Virus record (IMG/VR): IMGVR_UViG_3300033153_005453
Span: 1 to 31,246 of that record
Strand: one strand, 5' to 3'
DNA: 31,246 bases
Source of the DNA: a virus
In this document: piece by piece, positions 7,165-13,799 of the stretch
Layout of the letters: every line of letters begins with the position of its first letter
Position numbering within the stretch: position 1 is the first letter of the stretch
Notes under the pieces: generated by a model
The model's database searches: none
What the model saw: only the letters and a program-made list of their open reading frames with translations
What the model was told of the DNA's origin: nothing
Translations under genes and position numbers: made by a program

Positions 7165-7193
7165 ATCTTACCTAACTGTAATAATGTTGTCAA
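7165..7193 (-). promoter_or_regulatory. Sigma70-type early promoter for the leader/sRNA
   Basis: TTGACA (7188-7193), 17-base spacer, TAAGAT (7165-7170) on the minus strand. It lies immediately after the stop of the upstream gene at 7200. The -35 is perfect and the -10 matches four of six. Confidence 0.75.
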
Positions 7194-7199
7194 CTAATA

Positions 7200-7550
7200 T
7201 TATAAATCTAAAAAAGCTATTGCGTCGAATGCTGTTATTTTTTTTGTGAAAACTTTTTCAAACAATTCGTCTTTAGCAATATTATTATGTATATCACCCC
7301 AATAACAGGCCAAATAAAGTACACCATCTTTTTTCACAAATATAGGCGAACCTTTATCTTTTTCAGTTGTACTAGTATAATAAATTAAATATTCATCAAG
7401 TAAAGTCACGTCCACATTATGTCCTAATAACATCTTACGATTATTATCAGTATAAACGTGTATGCCACCATTAGACGAAGACTTAAATTTATAAAAAGCA
7501 GCAGGTTTACCACTCCTTTTTGAATATTCATAATTCGTTATTTTTTTCAT
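7200..7550 (-). CDS. Hypothetical early protein
   Basis: This 116-residue protein has a basic N-terminus (MKKITNYEYSKRSGK). The middle is beta-rich (FYKFKSSSNGGIHVYTD, YLIYYTSTT, VLYLACYWGD) and the C-terminus helical (KKITAFDAIAFLDL). There are no transmembrane segments and no catalytic motif that I can name. It overlaps the upstream gene by four bases, so the pair is translationally coupled under the consensus promoter at 7925-7953. The family is not recognised. Confidence 0.65.
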   Translation of the reverse strand: MKKITNYEYSKRSGKPAAFYKFKSSSNGGIHVYTDNNRKMLLGHNVDVTLLDEYLIYYTSTTEKDKGSPIFVKKDGVLYLACYWGDIHNNIAKDELFEKVFTKKITAFDAIAFLDL

Positions 7551-7900
7551 GCTACTTTATCAAAATAATTATAAGGAAGACCGTAAGTGTAACAGAAGAA
7601 ACCATCGGTCATACCATCATCTTCTTCTGCGTCCTTCAACCACTTAATAGCATTAACGCGGGTGTTAGCACCACTAGCAATAGTGTCTGAAATAATCTGT
7701 TCGAAGTCCTGAATACATGATTGCTCACGTTCTTCAATTTCTTTATTAACCTGTTCTAATTCAGGTATAAGACGTTTAATTTCATCTTCAATATCACTAA
7801 CAGACATTTCTTTAAAATTGTATACATCACGTGGTCTAAACCCATAAACATCTTTATGTAAGTCAGACAATGTACCCCAAGCTAAATCATGTTCAGTCAT
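7547..7900 (-). CDS. Conserved phage protein of unknown function
   Basis: This 117-residue protein opens with AWGTLSDLHKDVYGFRPRD, a segment I know from small hypothetical proteins of many unrelated tailed phages. An acidic coiled-coil follows (about 35-75), then a C-terminal part with aromatic residues (GFFCYTYGLPYNYFD). A role is not established for this family. GGGAG (7907-7911) precedes the ATG and a perfect consensus promoter lies 25 bases upstream, so it should be expressed early and strongly. Confidence 0.75.
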   Translation of the reverse strand: MTEHDLAWGTLSDLHKDVYGFRPRDVYNFKEMSVSDIEDEIKRLIPELEQVNKEIEEREQSCIQDFEQIISDTIASGANTRVNAIKWLKDAEEDDGMTDGFFCYTYGLPYNYFDKVA

Positions 7901-7924
7901 AATGTTCTCCCAGTTGATAGAGTA

Positions 7925-7953
7925 ATTATAGATTGAAAACTTTACCTTGTCAA
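7925..7953 (-). promoter_or_regulatory. Perfect-consensus sigma70 early promoter
   Basis: TTGACA (7948-7953), 17-base spacer, TATAAT (7925-7930) on the minus strand. The predicted start near 7918 leaves an 18-base leader containing GGGAG before the gene at 7900. It lies in the 81-bp gap after phoH. Confidence 0.88.
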
Positions 7954-7981
7954 ATTTATTTTCTCCTTTTAAATCAACAAC

Positions 7982-8734
7982 TTACTTATTTTCATATTTT
8001 TCTTTTGCAATAATATAACGTTTTACAAGGGAAGAACGGACAATATCATCTGTGGTGAATGGTATCATGGCGAATTCATCTAATGTTTTGATGATATTGA
8101 TGAAGTCACCCATACCCGATTTATCTCTGTTCGTCTTCATCAGATCTGATTGAGCTAAATCACCACTAAAGATAATTTTAGATTGATAACCTATACGAGT
8201 CATTACTGTATTTAATTCATCTGCGTTAAAATTTTGTACTTCATCAACCAGTACAATTGAATGGTCGAATGTTATCCCACGCAGATATGAACTACTGACA
8301 AACTCAACATAATTCAACTTCTTCAAATTCTCATATGACTTACCAAAATTAAACAATTCATTACAAATAGATATGTATGGTTGTTCAAAGATTGCTAATT
8401 TTTCTTCTTCAGTGCCTGGCAAAAAACCAATGTCTCTGGTAGCAACAGCACTTCTGACAATGATAAGTTTATGGTATTCAGTACGTTCGTCCAGAATGTC
8501 ATTAAGTGCAAGGTACATCCCTAAGAAGGTCTTACCACACCCTGCTGAACCATGCATGAACATGTTATCCCCTTTCTTATAACAGTCCATAGCGGTTCTC
8601 TGTGTGTTTGTAATAGGTGTTATGAATTTAACGTCTTTTTTGTGAAATGTTTTTTTATGTTCAGCACCGTGAAAGGATGCTTGGTTGTCATTCATTACTA
8701 CAGTTAATTTGTTGCGTTTGTTTTTCTTTGACAT
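7982..8734 (-). CDS. phoH: PhoH-like P-loop ATPase
   Basis: This 250-residue PhoH-family ATPase is related to the ATPase half of superfamily 1 helicases and is common in large phages. Visible motifs are Walker A GSAGCGKT (62-69), the PhoH-typical RSAVATRDIGFLPGT (94-108), Walker B VLVDE followed by VQNF (161-169), and a sensor SGDLAQSD (190-197). The N-terminal 30 residues are basic and probably disordered. The role in phage is unsettled; RNA handling or nucleotide and phosphate stress responses have been proposed. AAGGAA precedes the start. It heads the second early block and is divergent from the late gene at 8856. Confidence 0.92.
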   Translation of the reverse strand: MSKKNKRNKLTVVMNDNQASFHGAEHKKTFHKKDVKFITPITNTQRTAMDCYKKGDNMFMHGSAGCGKTFLGMYLALNDILDERTEYHKLIIVRSAVATRDIGFLPGTEEEKLAIFEQPYISICNELFNFGKSYENLKKLNYVEFVSSSYLRGITFDHSIVLVDEVQNFNADELNTVMTRIGYQSKIIFSGDLAQSDLMKTNRDKSGMGDFINIIKTLDEFAMIPFTTDDIVRSSLVKRYIIAKEKYENK

Positions 8735-8814
8735 TATGTTTCCTTATTGGTTGTTCATATAATTATTTACTATTTTTAACAGACATATGAGACTGTCATA
8801 CTCATTTTAAAAAC

Positions 8815-8822
8815 GATAAATA
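8815..8822 (+). promoter_or_regulatory. Late promoter (GATAAATA)
   Basis: GATAAATA 33 bases before the start at 8856, with the first-base G variant seen at several other sites in this window. It lies in the divergent region 8735-8855, where no convincing early promoter for phoH was found. Confidence 0.6.
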
Positions 8823-8855
8823 ACACTAAATAGAACACTAAAAGGAGTGTACCAA

Positions 8856-9323
8856 ATGATTAACCCAAACAACCTTTCGGATATTGTCAAAAGAACTTTG
8901 TCGATAATGGACGTGAACGAACCAGCAATGGTTAAACTAATCAAAGCAACTTTTGCCGTTGAATCTTACCTTACTGATTTATATGATGGTAATCGTCATG
9001 GATTCATGATGATGGATGAAGACCGTATTGATTATGTAACAAAAGAATATATCAGATTCAAACCAAATCTTAAAGAATCAATTCATACTGCAACGGGTAT
9101 AGATGTATCTTCGGAAACTTTCCATACAATTGTAGAAGAACTTGATCATAATATCGCTTTTATGGTTGCTGTATGTTACGCCTTTTATGATAGTAAAGGT
9201 GAAGATGTTACCAGTGATGACTTAGTGGATCTTGCCAGAATTTATAAGAATTATTATAACGAAAAAAGTAACATTACTATTGATGATTTTTCTGGTACAT
9301 ATGTTGACGTTTTCATACATTAA
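8856..9323 (+). CDS. Lysozyme/transglycosylase-like phage protein
   Basis: This 155-residue protein resembles, by eye, a phage family with a lytic-transglycosylase-like layout. A helix ending in AVES provides the putative catalytic Glu (about 33). Next comes HGFMMMDED where relatives have a G-x-x-Q-M-E-P motif, then YIRFKPNL. After that comes NIAFMVAVCYAFY, and finally LVDLARIYKNYYNEKSN where relatives have LA-x-YWK-x-YYNT. The Gln and Pro of the middle motif are replaced, so catalysis is uncertain. The start is ATG 8856 with AAAGGAG at 8841-8847; an in-frame GTG at 8847 overlaps that site and is rejected. The late promoter suggests a virion or lysis role. An uncharacterised structural protein is the alternative. 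Confidence 0.5.
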   Translation: MINPNNLSDIVKRTLSIMDVNEPAMVKLIKATFAVESYLTDLYDGNRHGFMMMDEDRIDYVTKEYIRFKPNLKESIHTATGIDVSSETFHTIVEELDHNIAFMVAVCYAFYDSKGEDVTSDDLVDLARIYKNYYNEKSNITIDDFSGTYVDVFIH

Positions 9324-9345
9324 CTATGTCTTGTATAAAAACGTC
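9306..9345 (+). other. Inverted repeat spanning the stop of the lysozyme-like gene
   Basis: GACGTTTT (9306-9313) pairs with AAAACGTC (9338-9345). The stem extends to 13 bp with one mismatch and a 14-base loop. The stop codon lies in the loop. No T-run follows, so it is not a standard terminator; it may protect or process the mRNA 3' end. Confidence 0.45.
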
Positions 9346-9397
9346 ATAAGTGTGGAGAATATAAAACAGAATTCGCACAGCATTAGATGATTAAATT

Positions 9398-9405
9398 AAT
9401 AAATA
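9398..9405 (+). promoter_or_regulatory. Late promoter (AATAAATA)
   Basis: AATAAATA followed by C, 26 bases before the start at 9432. It differs from TATAAATA only in the first base. Confidence 0.55.
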
Positions 9406-9431
9406 CACTTATAATTCGGAGATTTATATAA

Positions 9432-9956
9432 ATGACTACAATTAGAGAATATCTTAACACTGAAACTTTCGTTGTTAAGACACCACAAGATGTTACTTAC
9501 ATTATCAAATGTGGTGGAACTGCAACCATTGACGTTGGTATTACTTTGAAAGAACAAGTTATTGGTGCGTATGTTGGTAATAACGTTACTTTAGAATTTG
9601 TTGATGGTGCTGGTGGTGATGATTCATTGACTCGTAATAGAGGTAGTTGGATTGATGACGGTTTTGGGGTAGGCATGACATTAACGATTGCTAACACCGT
9701 AAGTAATGATGGTTCAGCTTATGTTATTACTGCTGTAGACACTGATACTTTAACATTCGCCACTGCTACTGTAACTGCTGAAACTATTACATTAGATACC
9801 GTAACGATTGATGGTACTATTGCTGTAACTGATTTCATAGCATACGAATCAATTGGTGCTGGACTTAGTAAGTTCACATTTTTAGAGGCTTCAGGTACAG
9901 GTCTACGCTTTGTTAAGGGCGGATCTGGTGTTGTGGATATCTGGGTACAAAGTTAA
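9432..9956 (+). CDS. Virion structural protein with fibre-type beta module
   Basis: This 174-residue Thr/Val/Gly-rich protein has, at about 52-128, a module with LTRNRGSWIDDGFGVGMTL, then SNDG and TDTLTF. The same module occurs in two tail proteins here (20820-21047 and 21746-21979) and is seen in many phage virion proteins. The C-terminal part (TVTIDGTIAVTDFIAYESIG, SGTGLRFVKGGSGVVDIWVQ) is beta-rich, as in capsid-decoration or fibre folds. It has its own late promoter and sits just before the probable small terminase, so it may be a head decoration or neck component. No closer assignment is possible. Confidence 0.7.
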   Translation: MTTIREYLNTETFVVKTPQDVTYIIKCGGTATIDVGITLKEQVIGAYVGNNVTLEFVDGAGGDDSLTRNRGSWIDDGFGVGMTLTIANTVSNDGSAYVITAVDTDTLTFATATVTAETITLDTVTIDGTIAVTDFIAYESIGAGLSKFTFLEASGTGLRFVKGGSGVVDIWVQS

Positions 9957-9960
9957 TAGT

Positions 9961-10338
9961 ATGAGTTCTAAACTTGAAGACACCTTTGGACTTAATGCTT
10001 CTGATGATCCTTTGTTAAAGGAACTTGAAGAACGTTATAACTTTTCAGAAAATCCTAATCTGAACGAAGTTGCACAACTTGCGCTTAAAGCATACAAAGA
10101 GCAAATGTTAGATGTTTCAAACTTTGATCCAAAATATCGTGCTCGTAATATCGAAGTTGCACAAACATTTCTGTTACTTGCAAAAGATGCTCTTGCTAAA
10201 GAAGAAGATTTACGTCTTAAAGAAGAAAAACAAAACGAAGGTAAGAAAGATAGTGATGATGAATCTAAAGATAAAAAAGAAACATTTGACCGTGATGAAT
10301 TCCTTGTTGAATTAAAAAACGCAGGTAAGAAAGCATAA
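9961..10338 (+). CDS. Probable small terminase subunit (T4 gp16-like)
   Basis: This 125-residue helical protein begins MSSKLEDTFGLN at an ATG four bases after the previous stop; a longer upstream frame overlaps that gene and is not used. The core reads ALKAYKEQMLDVSNFDPKYR then EVAQTFLLLAKDALAKEEDL. This matches my memory of myovirus small terminases (Y-x-x-L-M-D-hydrophobic...R...EVA...L-x-x-A). A highly charged tail follows. In T4 the small subunit recognises DNA and stimulates the gp17 motor. Here terL lies 5.4 kb downstream on the same strand with lysis genes and HENs between, so synteny gives only partial support. Confidence 0.55.
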   Translation: MSSKLEDTFGLNASDDPLLKELEERYNFSENPNLNEVAQLALKAYKEQMLDVSNFDPKYRARNIEVAQTFLLLAKDALAKEEDLRLKEEKQNEGKKDSDDESKDKKETFDRDEFLVELKNAGKKA

Positions 10339-10988
10339 TGTACATATATTGTATTACAAATTTAGTTAATAACAAAAAATATGTTGGACAGACCATTAAT
10401 GATCCCGAAGATAGATGGAAACAGCATGTAAATTATTCAAGAAGAAGTAAATTTGCAATACATAATGCATTTACTAAATATGGTATTGATAGTTTCAATT
10501 TCGAAGTAATAGATGAATCAGCTAACAACATTGATGAACTCAATGATTTAGAGGAATTCTATATCTCATTCTATGATACATTTTATGGACATGGTTATAA
10601 CATGACATCTGGTGGTGATAATGCTTTACATACTGAAGAAACTAAGAAAAAAATTAGTGAAGGTAACAAAAGTAAAAAACTTTCAGAAGAAGCTAAAAAG
10701 AAAATAGGTGATGCTAATAGAGGTAATACTTATTGGGTAGGTAAATCTCATTCAGAAGAATCCAAACAAAAAATGTCAATAACTCGTAAAGATAGAAATG
10801 GCATTCAATCTCATTCATCCAAAAAAGTAGTACAAATAGATAAAGATACTGGTGAAGAAATAGCTTGTTGGTTTTCTATGAATGAAGTACAAAGAGAAAT
10901 AGGAATTATGCAACAAAATATATCAAAATGTTGTTTAAATAGAAAATATTTTAAAACTGCTGGTGGATTTATGTGGAGATACTTATGA
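10338..10988 (+). CDS. GIY-YIG homing endonuclease (HEN2)
   Basis: This 216-residue protein opens MYIYCITNLVNNKKYVGQT, almost identical to HEN1, then DRWKQH and a Glu-containing segment (DLEEFYISFYDT). Two or three NUMOD3 motifs (TEETKKKISEGNKSKK, SEEAKKKIGDANRG, SEESKQKMS) follow. The C-terminal NUMOD1-like domain is KKVVQIDKDTGEEIACWFSM with a final GGFMWRYL. Its start shares one base with the small terminase stop (TAATG) and its end overlaps the next gene by four bases (ATGA). It thus fits the operon without adding a promoter. It probably moves into the terS region by double-strand-break repair. Confidence 0.92.
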   Translation: MYIYCITNLVNNKKYVGQTINDPEDRWKQHVNYSRRSKFAIHNAFTKYGIDSFNFEVIDESANNIDELNDLEEFYISFYDTFYGHGYNMTSGGDNALHTEETKKKISEGNKSKKLSEEAKKKIGDANRGNTYWVGKSHSEESKQKMSITRKDRNGIQSHSSKKVVQIDKDTGEEIACWFSMNEVQREIGIMQQNISKCCLNRKYFKTAGGFMWRYL

Positions 10989-11326
10989 AATTAAATGATA
11001 TATTTGAAAATGCATCATCAGGAGTTACTTCTGTGTCATCTATTGGTCAGGTGTTCTATAACGCTTTCCCTGACAGAGTAGAATTATATAAACGATCAGA
11101 TCTTGGTTGTATTAAATGTATTGCAAAAATTAAACGTAAGAAAAAAGATGGATGGAGATTCATAACAACCTCTGATTGGAAAGGTCAGGGATTAGATCAC
11201 TTCGGACATTTAACTGATATCAAATCACCAGTAAACGGTGAGAAAACAGTATCACAGAACATTAATTCATTGCTTAAGCAGTGGGGTATAACAAATGATG
11301 GGGTTATACCATTAGTTAGGAAATAA
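10985..11326 (+). CDS. Hypothetical late protein
   Basis: This 113-residue protein starts at ATG 10985, inside the HEN2 stop; an upstream in-frame ATG at 10973 is inside HEN2 and unlikely to be native. The N-terminus MKLNDIFENASSGVTSVSSI resembles the N-termini of several T4-like phage hypothetical proteins. A basic patch follows (KIKRKKKDGWRF). The C-terminus is helical (VSQNINSLLKQWG). Function is unknown. Before HEN2 entered, it would have been directly behind the small terminase gene. Confidence 0.65.
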   Translation: MKLNDIFENASSGVTSVSSIGQVFYNAFPDRVELYKRSDLGCIKCIAKIKRKKKDGWRFITTSDWKGQGLDHFGHLTDIKSPVNGEKTVSQNINSLLKQWGITNDGVIPLVRK

Positions 11327-11330
11327 TAAA

Positions 11331-11384
11331 GGGTAAGTAAAGAATCGCGTAAAAGGAGGAAAACACGAAACTTTAAACTTACCC
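11331..11384 (+). promoter_or_regulatory. Long inverted repeat with an orphan Shine-Dalgarno in its loop
   Basis: GGGTAAGT (11331-11338) pairs with ACTTACCC (11377-11384), with further AAAG/CTTT pairing inside. The loop carries AAGGAGG at 11353-11359, a strong ribosome-binding site, but no start codon follows at usable distance. It lies in the 91-bp gap before the gene at 11418. It may be a mRNA stability or control element, or a relic of a lost small gene. Confidence 0.45.
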
Positions 11385-11417
11385 TCAAGTAAGTATTTAT
11401 GAAAACTAGGATAAAAA

Positions 11418-11675
11418 ATGACAACGGTAGAAATATTAAATTGGGTACTAGCATTATCTGGGATTATCCTCAGTGGATTCATAAGAATTATCCTTGGGAG
11501 GATAAAAGAAATGAGCGATAAGTTGGAAAAAATAAAAGAAGAACATTATAAAGCAATGTCACGCTTTCCAATAGACTACGTTGGGAAAATGGATTTTCAA
11601 TATGTACTTGACAATTTATTCAGTCAATTATCACGTATCGAAGATAAAATTGATAATAAATTAGATAAGAAGTAA
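11418..11675 (+). CDS. Small membrane protein of the lysis region
   Basis: This 85-residue protein has one N-terminal hydrophobic segment (about 6-26, WVLALSGIILSGFIRIIL). A basic and coiled-coil region follows (IKEMSDKLEKIKEEHYKAMS), then an amphipathic C-terminal helix (LFSQLSRIEDKIDNKLDKK). AGGA at 11408-11411 precedes the ATG. Small proteins of this layout are frequent beside phage endolysins; an accessory holin or antiholin role is possible but not shown. Between its stop and the amidase lies a short remnant of a GIY-YIG gene. Confidence 0.65.
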   Translation: MTTVEILNWVLALSGIILSGFIRIILGRIKEMSDKLEKIKEEHYKAMSRFPIDYVGKMDFQYVLDNLFSQLSRIEDKIDNKLDKK

Positions 11676-11684
11676 ACTATTAAT

Positions 11685-11723
11685 ATGGTTATATACTGTA
11701 TAACAAATCTGATGGAGATATAA
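11685..11723 (+). pseudogene. Remnant of a GIY-YIG homing endonuclease start
   Basis: ATG at 11685 opens a 12-codon frame, MVIYCITNLMEI, then stop. IYCITNL is identical to residues 3-9 of HEN2 (MYIYCITNL), and the DNA matches closely there too. The frame then runs into the GGAG site and start of the amidase. The simplest reading is that a HEN once lay between the 85-residue membrane gene and the amidase and was lost by a deletion that kept only its first codons. The match is short, so chance is not excluded. Confidence 0.5.
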
Positions 11724-12290
11724 ATGATCATTATATCTGCTGGACACAAACTCATATCAAAAGGTGCGTGTAATGGTGATGTATGTGAGTATGATCTTGC
11801 TATAGAGTGGATTGATATCATAAGTAGTATATTAGAAACAGCATTAGTACCACACCAAGTTGTTCCTACAGGAAGTCTCACAAGTAAAGTGGAATTCATT
11901 AATAATCATAATGCAATTGCTGCTATGGAATTACATTTTAACAGTAACGTGAATGCTAAAGGTTCTGAAACATTATACTACCCCAAATCAACTAAAGGAA
12001 AAGAACTTTCTGATATGGTTCAGACGGGTTTTGAAAATGCTGATATATTTCAACCTAACAGGGGAAGTAAAGAAGCATGGTACAAAATGGATCAACCGGG
12101 CGTTGTTGATTATGTAGGTGATGTAGAAGGTGATGAAAAAATTGATTACTTCGTTCGAAAAACTAACTGTACTGCTGTTATTGTTGAACCTGATTTCATA
12201 AGCAATCTTGATAATATTGACCAACACCAATTTGAAGGTTGTCTTACAATTGCTAATGCACTAACAATATTCTACTACAAATATAAATAA
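11724..12290 (+). CDS. Endolysin: N-acetylmuramoyl-L-alanine amidase (Amidase_3)
   Basis: This 188-residue, single-domain enzyme would cut the bond between N-acetylmuramic acid and L-alanine of peptidoglycan at lysis. The zinc-ligand pattern of Amidase_3 is visible: H8 in ISAGH, E22 in CEYDL, H71 in ELHFNS, and the catalytic E155 in VEPDFISN. There is no signal peptide and no cell-wall-binding domain, which fits a holin-dependent endolysin of a Gram-negative phage. GGAG at 11714-11717 sets the start. A holin-like gene and the spanins follow directly. Functionally equivalent to T4 gpe but from a different enzyme family. Confidence 0.9.
   Translation: MIIISAGHKLISKGACNGDVCEYDLAIEWIDIISSILETALVPHQVVPTGSLTSKVEFINNHNAIAAMELHFNSNVNAKGSETLYYPKSTKGKELSDMVQTGFENADIFQPNRGSKEAWYKMDQPGVVDYVGDVEGDEKIDYFVRKTNCTAVIVEPDFISNLDNIDQHQFEGCLTIANALTIFYYKYK
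12282..12289 (+). promoter_or_regulatory. Late promoter octamer five bases before the holin start
   Basis: A perfect TATAAATA inside the last codons of the amidase, followed by exactly five bases and then the ATG at 12295. In T4 the octamer covers about -13 to -6, so the predicted first base of the RNA is the A of ATG. The same N5 spacing recurs at 21281 and 26552. It could also be a chance result of Tyr-Lys codons. Confidence 0.4.
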
Positions 12291-12294
12291 TAGT

Positions 12295-12570
12295 ATGGAA
12301 AATTTAACTTACTTACAATACGGATTATTCTTTGTCACTATGCTAATGGGTGTTATCGCTCATATGGTTAAGAAACTTGCTGATTTGAATAAACAAGGAA
12401 CATTATTATCCCCCAAAGATTACTTCATGAAATTCCCATATCAAACCACTTTATCATTATTAGGTGGTATTGCAGGTTATTTTTTGATGATTTCAACAGG
12501 TGATATATCTTATATTGCAGCATTACTTGCTGGATATACTGCTGATAGTGTGTTTACTCGGAAGATTTAA
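12295..12570 (+). CDS. Holin-like membrane protein
   Basis: This 91-residue protein has two or three hydrophobic segments (about 9-25, 53-66 and 70-82). They are separated by a polar loop, KKLADLNKQGTLLSPKDYFM, and the C-terminus is short and basic. Placement between the amidase and an i-spanin strongly suggests a holin that opens the inner membrane for the endolysin. The layout resembles a holin-like family frequent in myoviruses (G-x-x-AH...LSPKDY...P...GG-x-AGY). Only four bases separate it from the amidase stop and there is no obvious ribosome-binding site; it relies on coupling or on a leaderless transcript. Confidence 0.7.
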   Translation: MENLTYLQYGLFFVTMLMGVIAHMVKKLADLNKQGTLLSPKDYFMKFPYQTTLSLLGGIAGYFLMISTGDISYIAALLAGYTADSVFTRKI

Positions 12571-12574
12571 CCTC

Positions 12575-12582
12575 CATAAATA
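12575..12582 (+). promoter_or_regulatory. Late promoter (CATAAATA)
   Basis: CATAAATA followed by C, 19 bases before the i-spanin start at 12602. Its downstream end overlaps the hairpin that contains the ribosome-binding site of that gene. Confidence 0.5.
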
Positions 12583-12599
12583 CTCTTAAAGGGAGTATT
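12579..12599 (+). promoter_or_regulatory. Hairpin enclosing the i-spanin ribosome-binding site
   Basis: AATACTC (12579-12585) pairs with GAGTATT (12593-12599). The Shine-Dalgarno AAAGGGAG (12588-12595) lies in the loop and right arm. In a transcript coming from upstream the site would be partly hidden. RNA started at the promoter at 12575 would lack the left arm (+1 near 12588) and expose it. Confidence 0.45.
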
Positions 12600-12601
12600 T
12601 T

Positions 12602-12976
12602 ATGTACGCAAAACTTTTAGGTGGTGCAGCAGTTGCACTCATTATATATTTTGGATACCTCTATGTGTCCAATCTTCAAGAAAAAAACTCAATCCTTCAT
12701 GCTGATGTTGCAAAACTTCAACTTGCTAATGATGCATTAGTTGCTGAGAAGAAACAATTCAAAGAAAATCTTGCTAAGACTGAATCACTTAACAAAGAAC
12801 TCAACATCGAATTTAAAAAAGCAGTTGAATCTAAGAATGCAGTAATCAGATTATTCTCAGACCATAACTTCACCAAGATTTTTAATAAGCGTCCAACTTG
12901 GATTATCAAGAAAATGAACGCTGCTACAGTAAAGATTTTTAATGCTATAGAACAGGCATCTAAAAATGAAGAATGA
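12602..12976 (+). CDS. Putative inner-membrane spanin (Rz-like)
   Basis: This 124-residue protein has an N-terminal transmembrane anchor (about 6-24, LLGGAAVALIIYFGYLYV). A long periplasmic coiled coil follows (about 27-80), then a C-terminal part, LFSDHNFTKIFNKRPTWI with MNAATVKIFNAIE. N-in/C-out topology with a coiled coil is the i-spanin design, which together with an outer-membrane lipoprotein fuses the two membranes in the last step of lysis. The lipoprotein gene follows, but a GIY-YIG gene has inserted between them and overlaps the last 11 bases. The ribosome-binding site is in a hairpin. Confidence 0.7.
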   Translation: MYAKLLGGAAVALIIYFGYLYVSNLQEKNSILHADVAKLQLANDALVAEKKQFKENLAKTESLNKELNIEFKKAVESKNAVIRLFSDHNFTKIFNKRPTWIIKKMNAATVKIFNAIEQASKNEE

Positions 12977-13781
12977 ATTCTATGTATACGAACTACAATA
13001 TCCAGATAGCACTCCTTTTTGTGTCGGGAAGGGTAAAGGTTCACGAATTGATAAGCATTTTATGAATTCTAATAATCAGAACGCATTAAAACAAAACATT
13101 ATCAATAAAATAAGACGAAACGGTGATGAACCTATATCAGTAATCAAAGAATCAAATCTCAGTGAAGAAGCAGCATTTGAAGTTGAAAAATCCTTAATAG
13201 ATTATTATGGTAGACGAGATATAGGTACTGACATTCTATCAAACATGACTGATGGTGGTGAAGGAGTTAGTGGTAGAATATGTTCAGAAAAAACCAAGAA
13301 AAAAATAAGTAAGGGTAATACGGGAAAAGTGCGTTCTGATGAATTTATACAAATGTGTAAATCTAATTATTTAAAAAGAAAAACAGAAATAATAGAGTCA
13401 GTTTCAAAATCGCGTTTGGGGTCGAAACTCTCAGATGAAACTAAAAAGAAGATGTCTGATTCTGCTAAAGGTAAACCCAAATCAGAAAAACATAAACAAA
13501 ACATATCTAACGCGCGTAAGGGTAAGAAACTCTCAGAAGAACACAAACAAAAAATATCAGATTCAAAAAAAGGAACTACCGCATGGAACAAGGGTCAAAC
13601 AGGATTTCAATCAAAAAGTTCTAAAAAAGTTATTCAGATAGATAAGGTTACTGGTGAAGAAATAGCTTGTTGGGGATCATCAATGGATGTTAAACGTGAA
13701 TTAAACATAACATCTTCAAGTATATTGAAAGTTTGTTACGGTGACTTAAATCTGCTGGTGGATTCAAATGGAATTTTGTAA
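12966..13781 (+). CDS. GIY-YIG homing endonuclease with frameshifted C-terminus (HEN3)
   Basis: A 271-residue protein of a different GIY-YIG subtype from HEN1 and HEN2. Its nuclease motif is FYVYELQYPDSTPFCVGKGK, then SRIDKHF and a Glu in FEVEKSLIDYYG. NUMOD3 repeats (SDETKKKMSDSAKGK and others) and a NUMOD1-like tail (KKVIQIDKVTGEEIACWGSS) follow. The last 13 or so residues (LNLLVDSNGIL) do not match HEN2, but the +1 frame there reads SAGGFKWNF, matching HEN2 TAGGFMWRYL. One base has been lost near 13743-13750, or is missing from the sequence. It separates the two spanin genes. Confidence 0.88.
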   Translation: MKNEFYVYELQYPDSTPFCVGKGKGSRIDKHFMNSNNQNALKQNIINKIRRNGDEPISVIKESNLSEEAAFEVEKSLIDYYGRRDIGTDILSNMTDGGEGVSGRICSEKTKKKISKGNTGKVRSDEFIQMCKSNYLKRKTEIIESVSKSRLGSKLSDETKKKMSDSAKGKPKSEKHKQNISNARKGKKLSEEHKQKISDSKKGTTAWNKGQTGFQSKSSKKVIQIDKVTGEEIACWGSSMDVKRELNITSSSILKVCYGDLNLLVDSNGIL

Positions 13782-13799
13782 ATATAATAGGAGAAAATC

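Noticed and set aside
11393-11400. CATAAATA on the minus strand
   Set aside because: There is no minus-strand gene downstream; probably chance in AT-rich DNA.
11399-11520. Alternative start at ATG 11399 ahead of the 85-residue membrane gene
   Set aside because: It is in another frame, gives a peptide without features, and AGGA is placed for the ATG at 11418.
11988-12230. Minus-strand frame opposite the amidase
   Set aside because: The amidase motifs prove the plus strand; the frame is a shadow.
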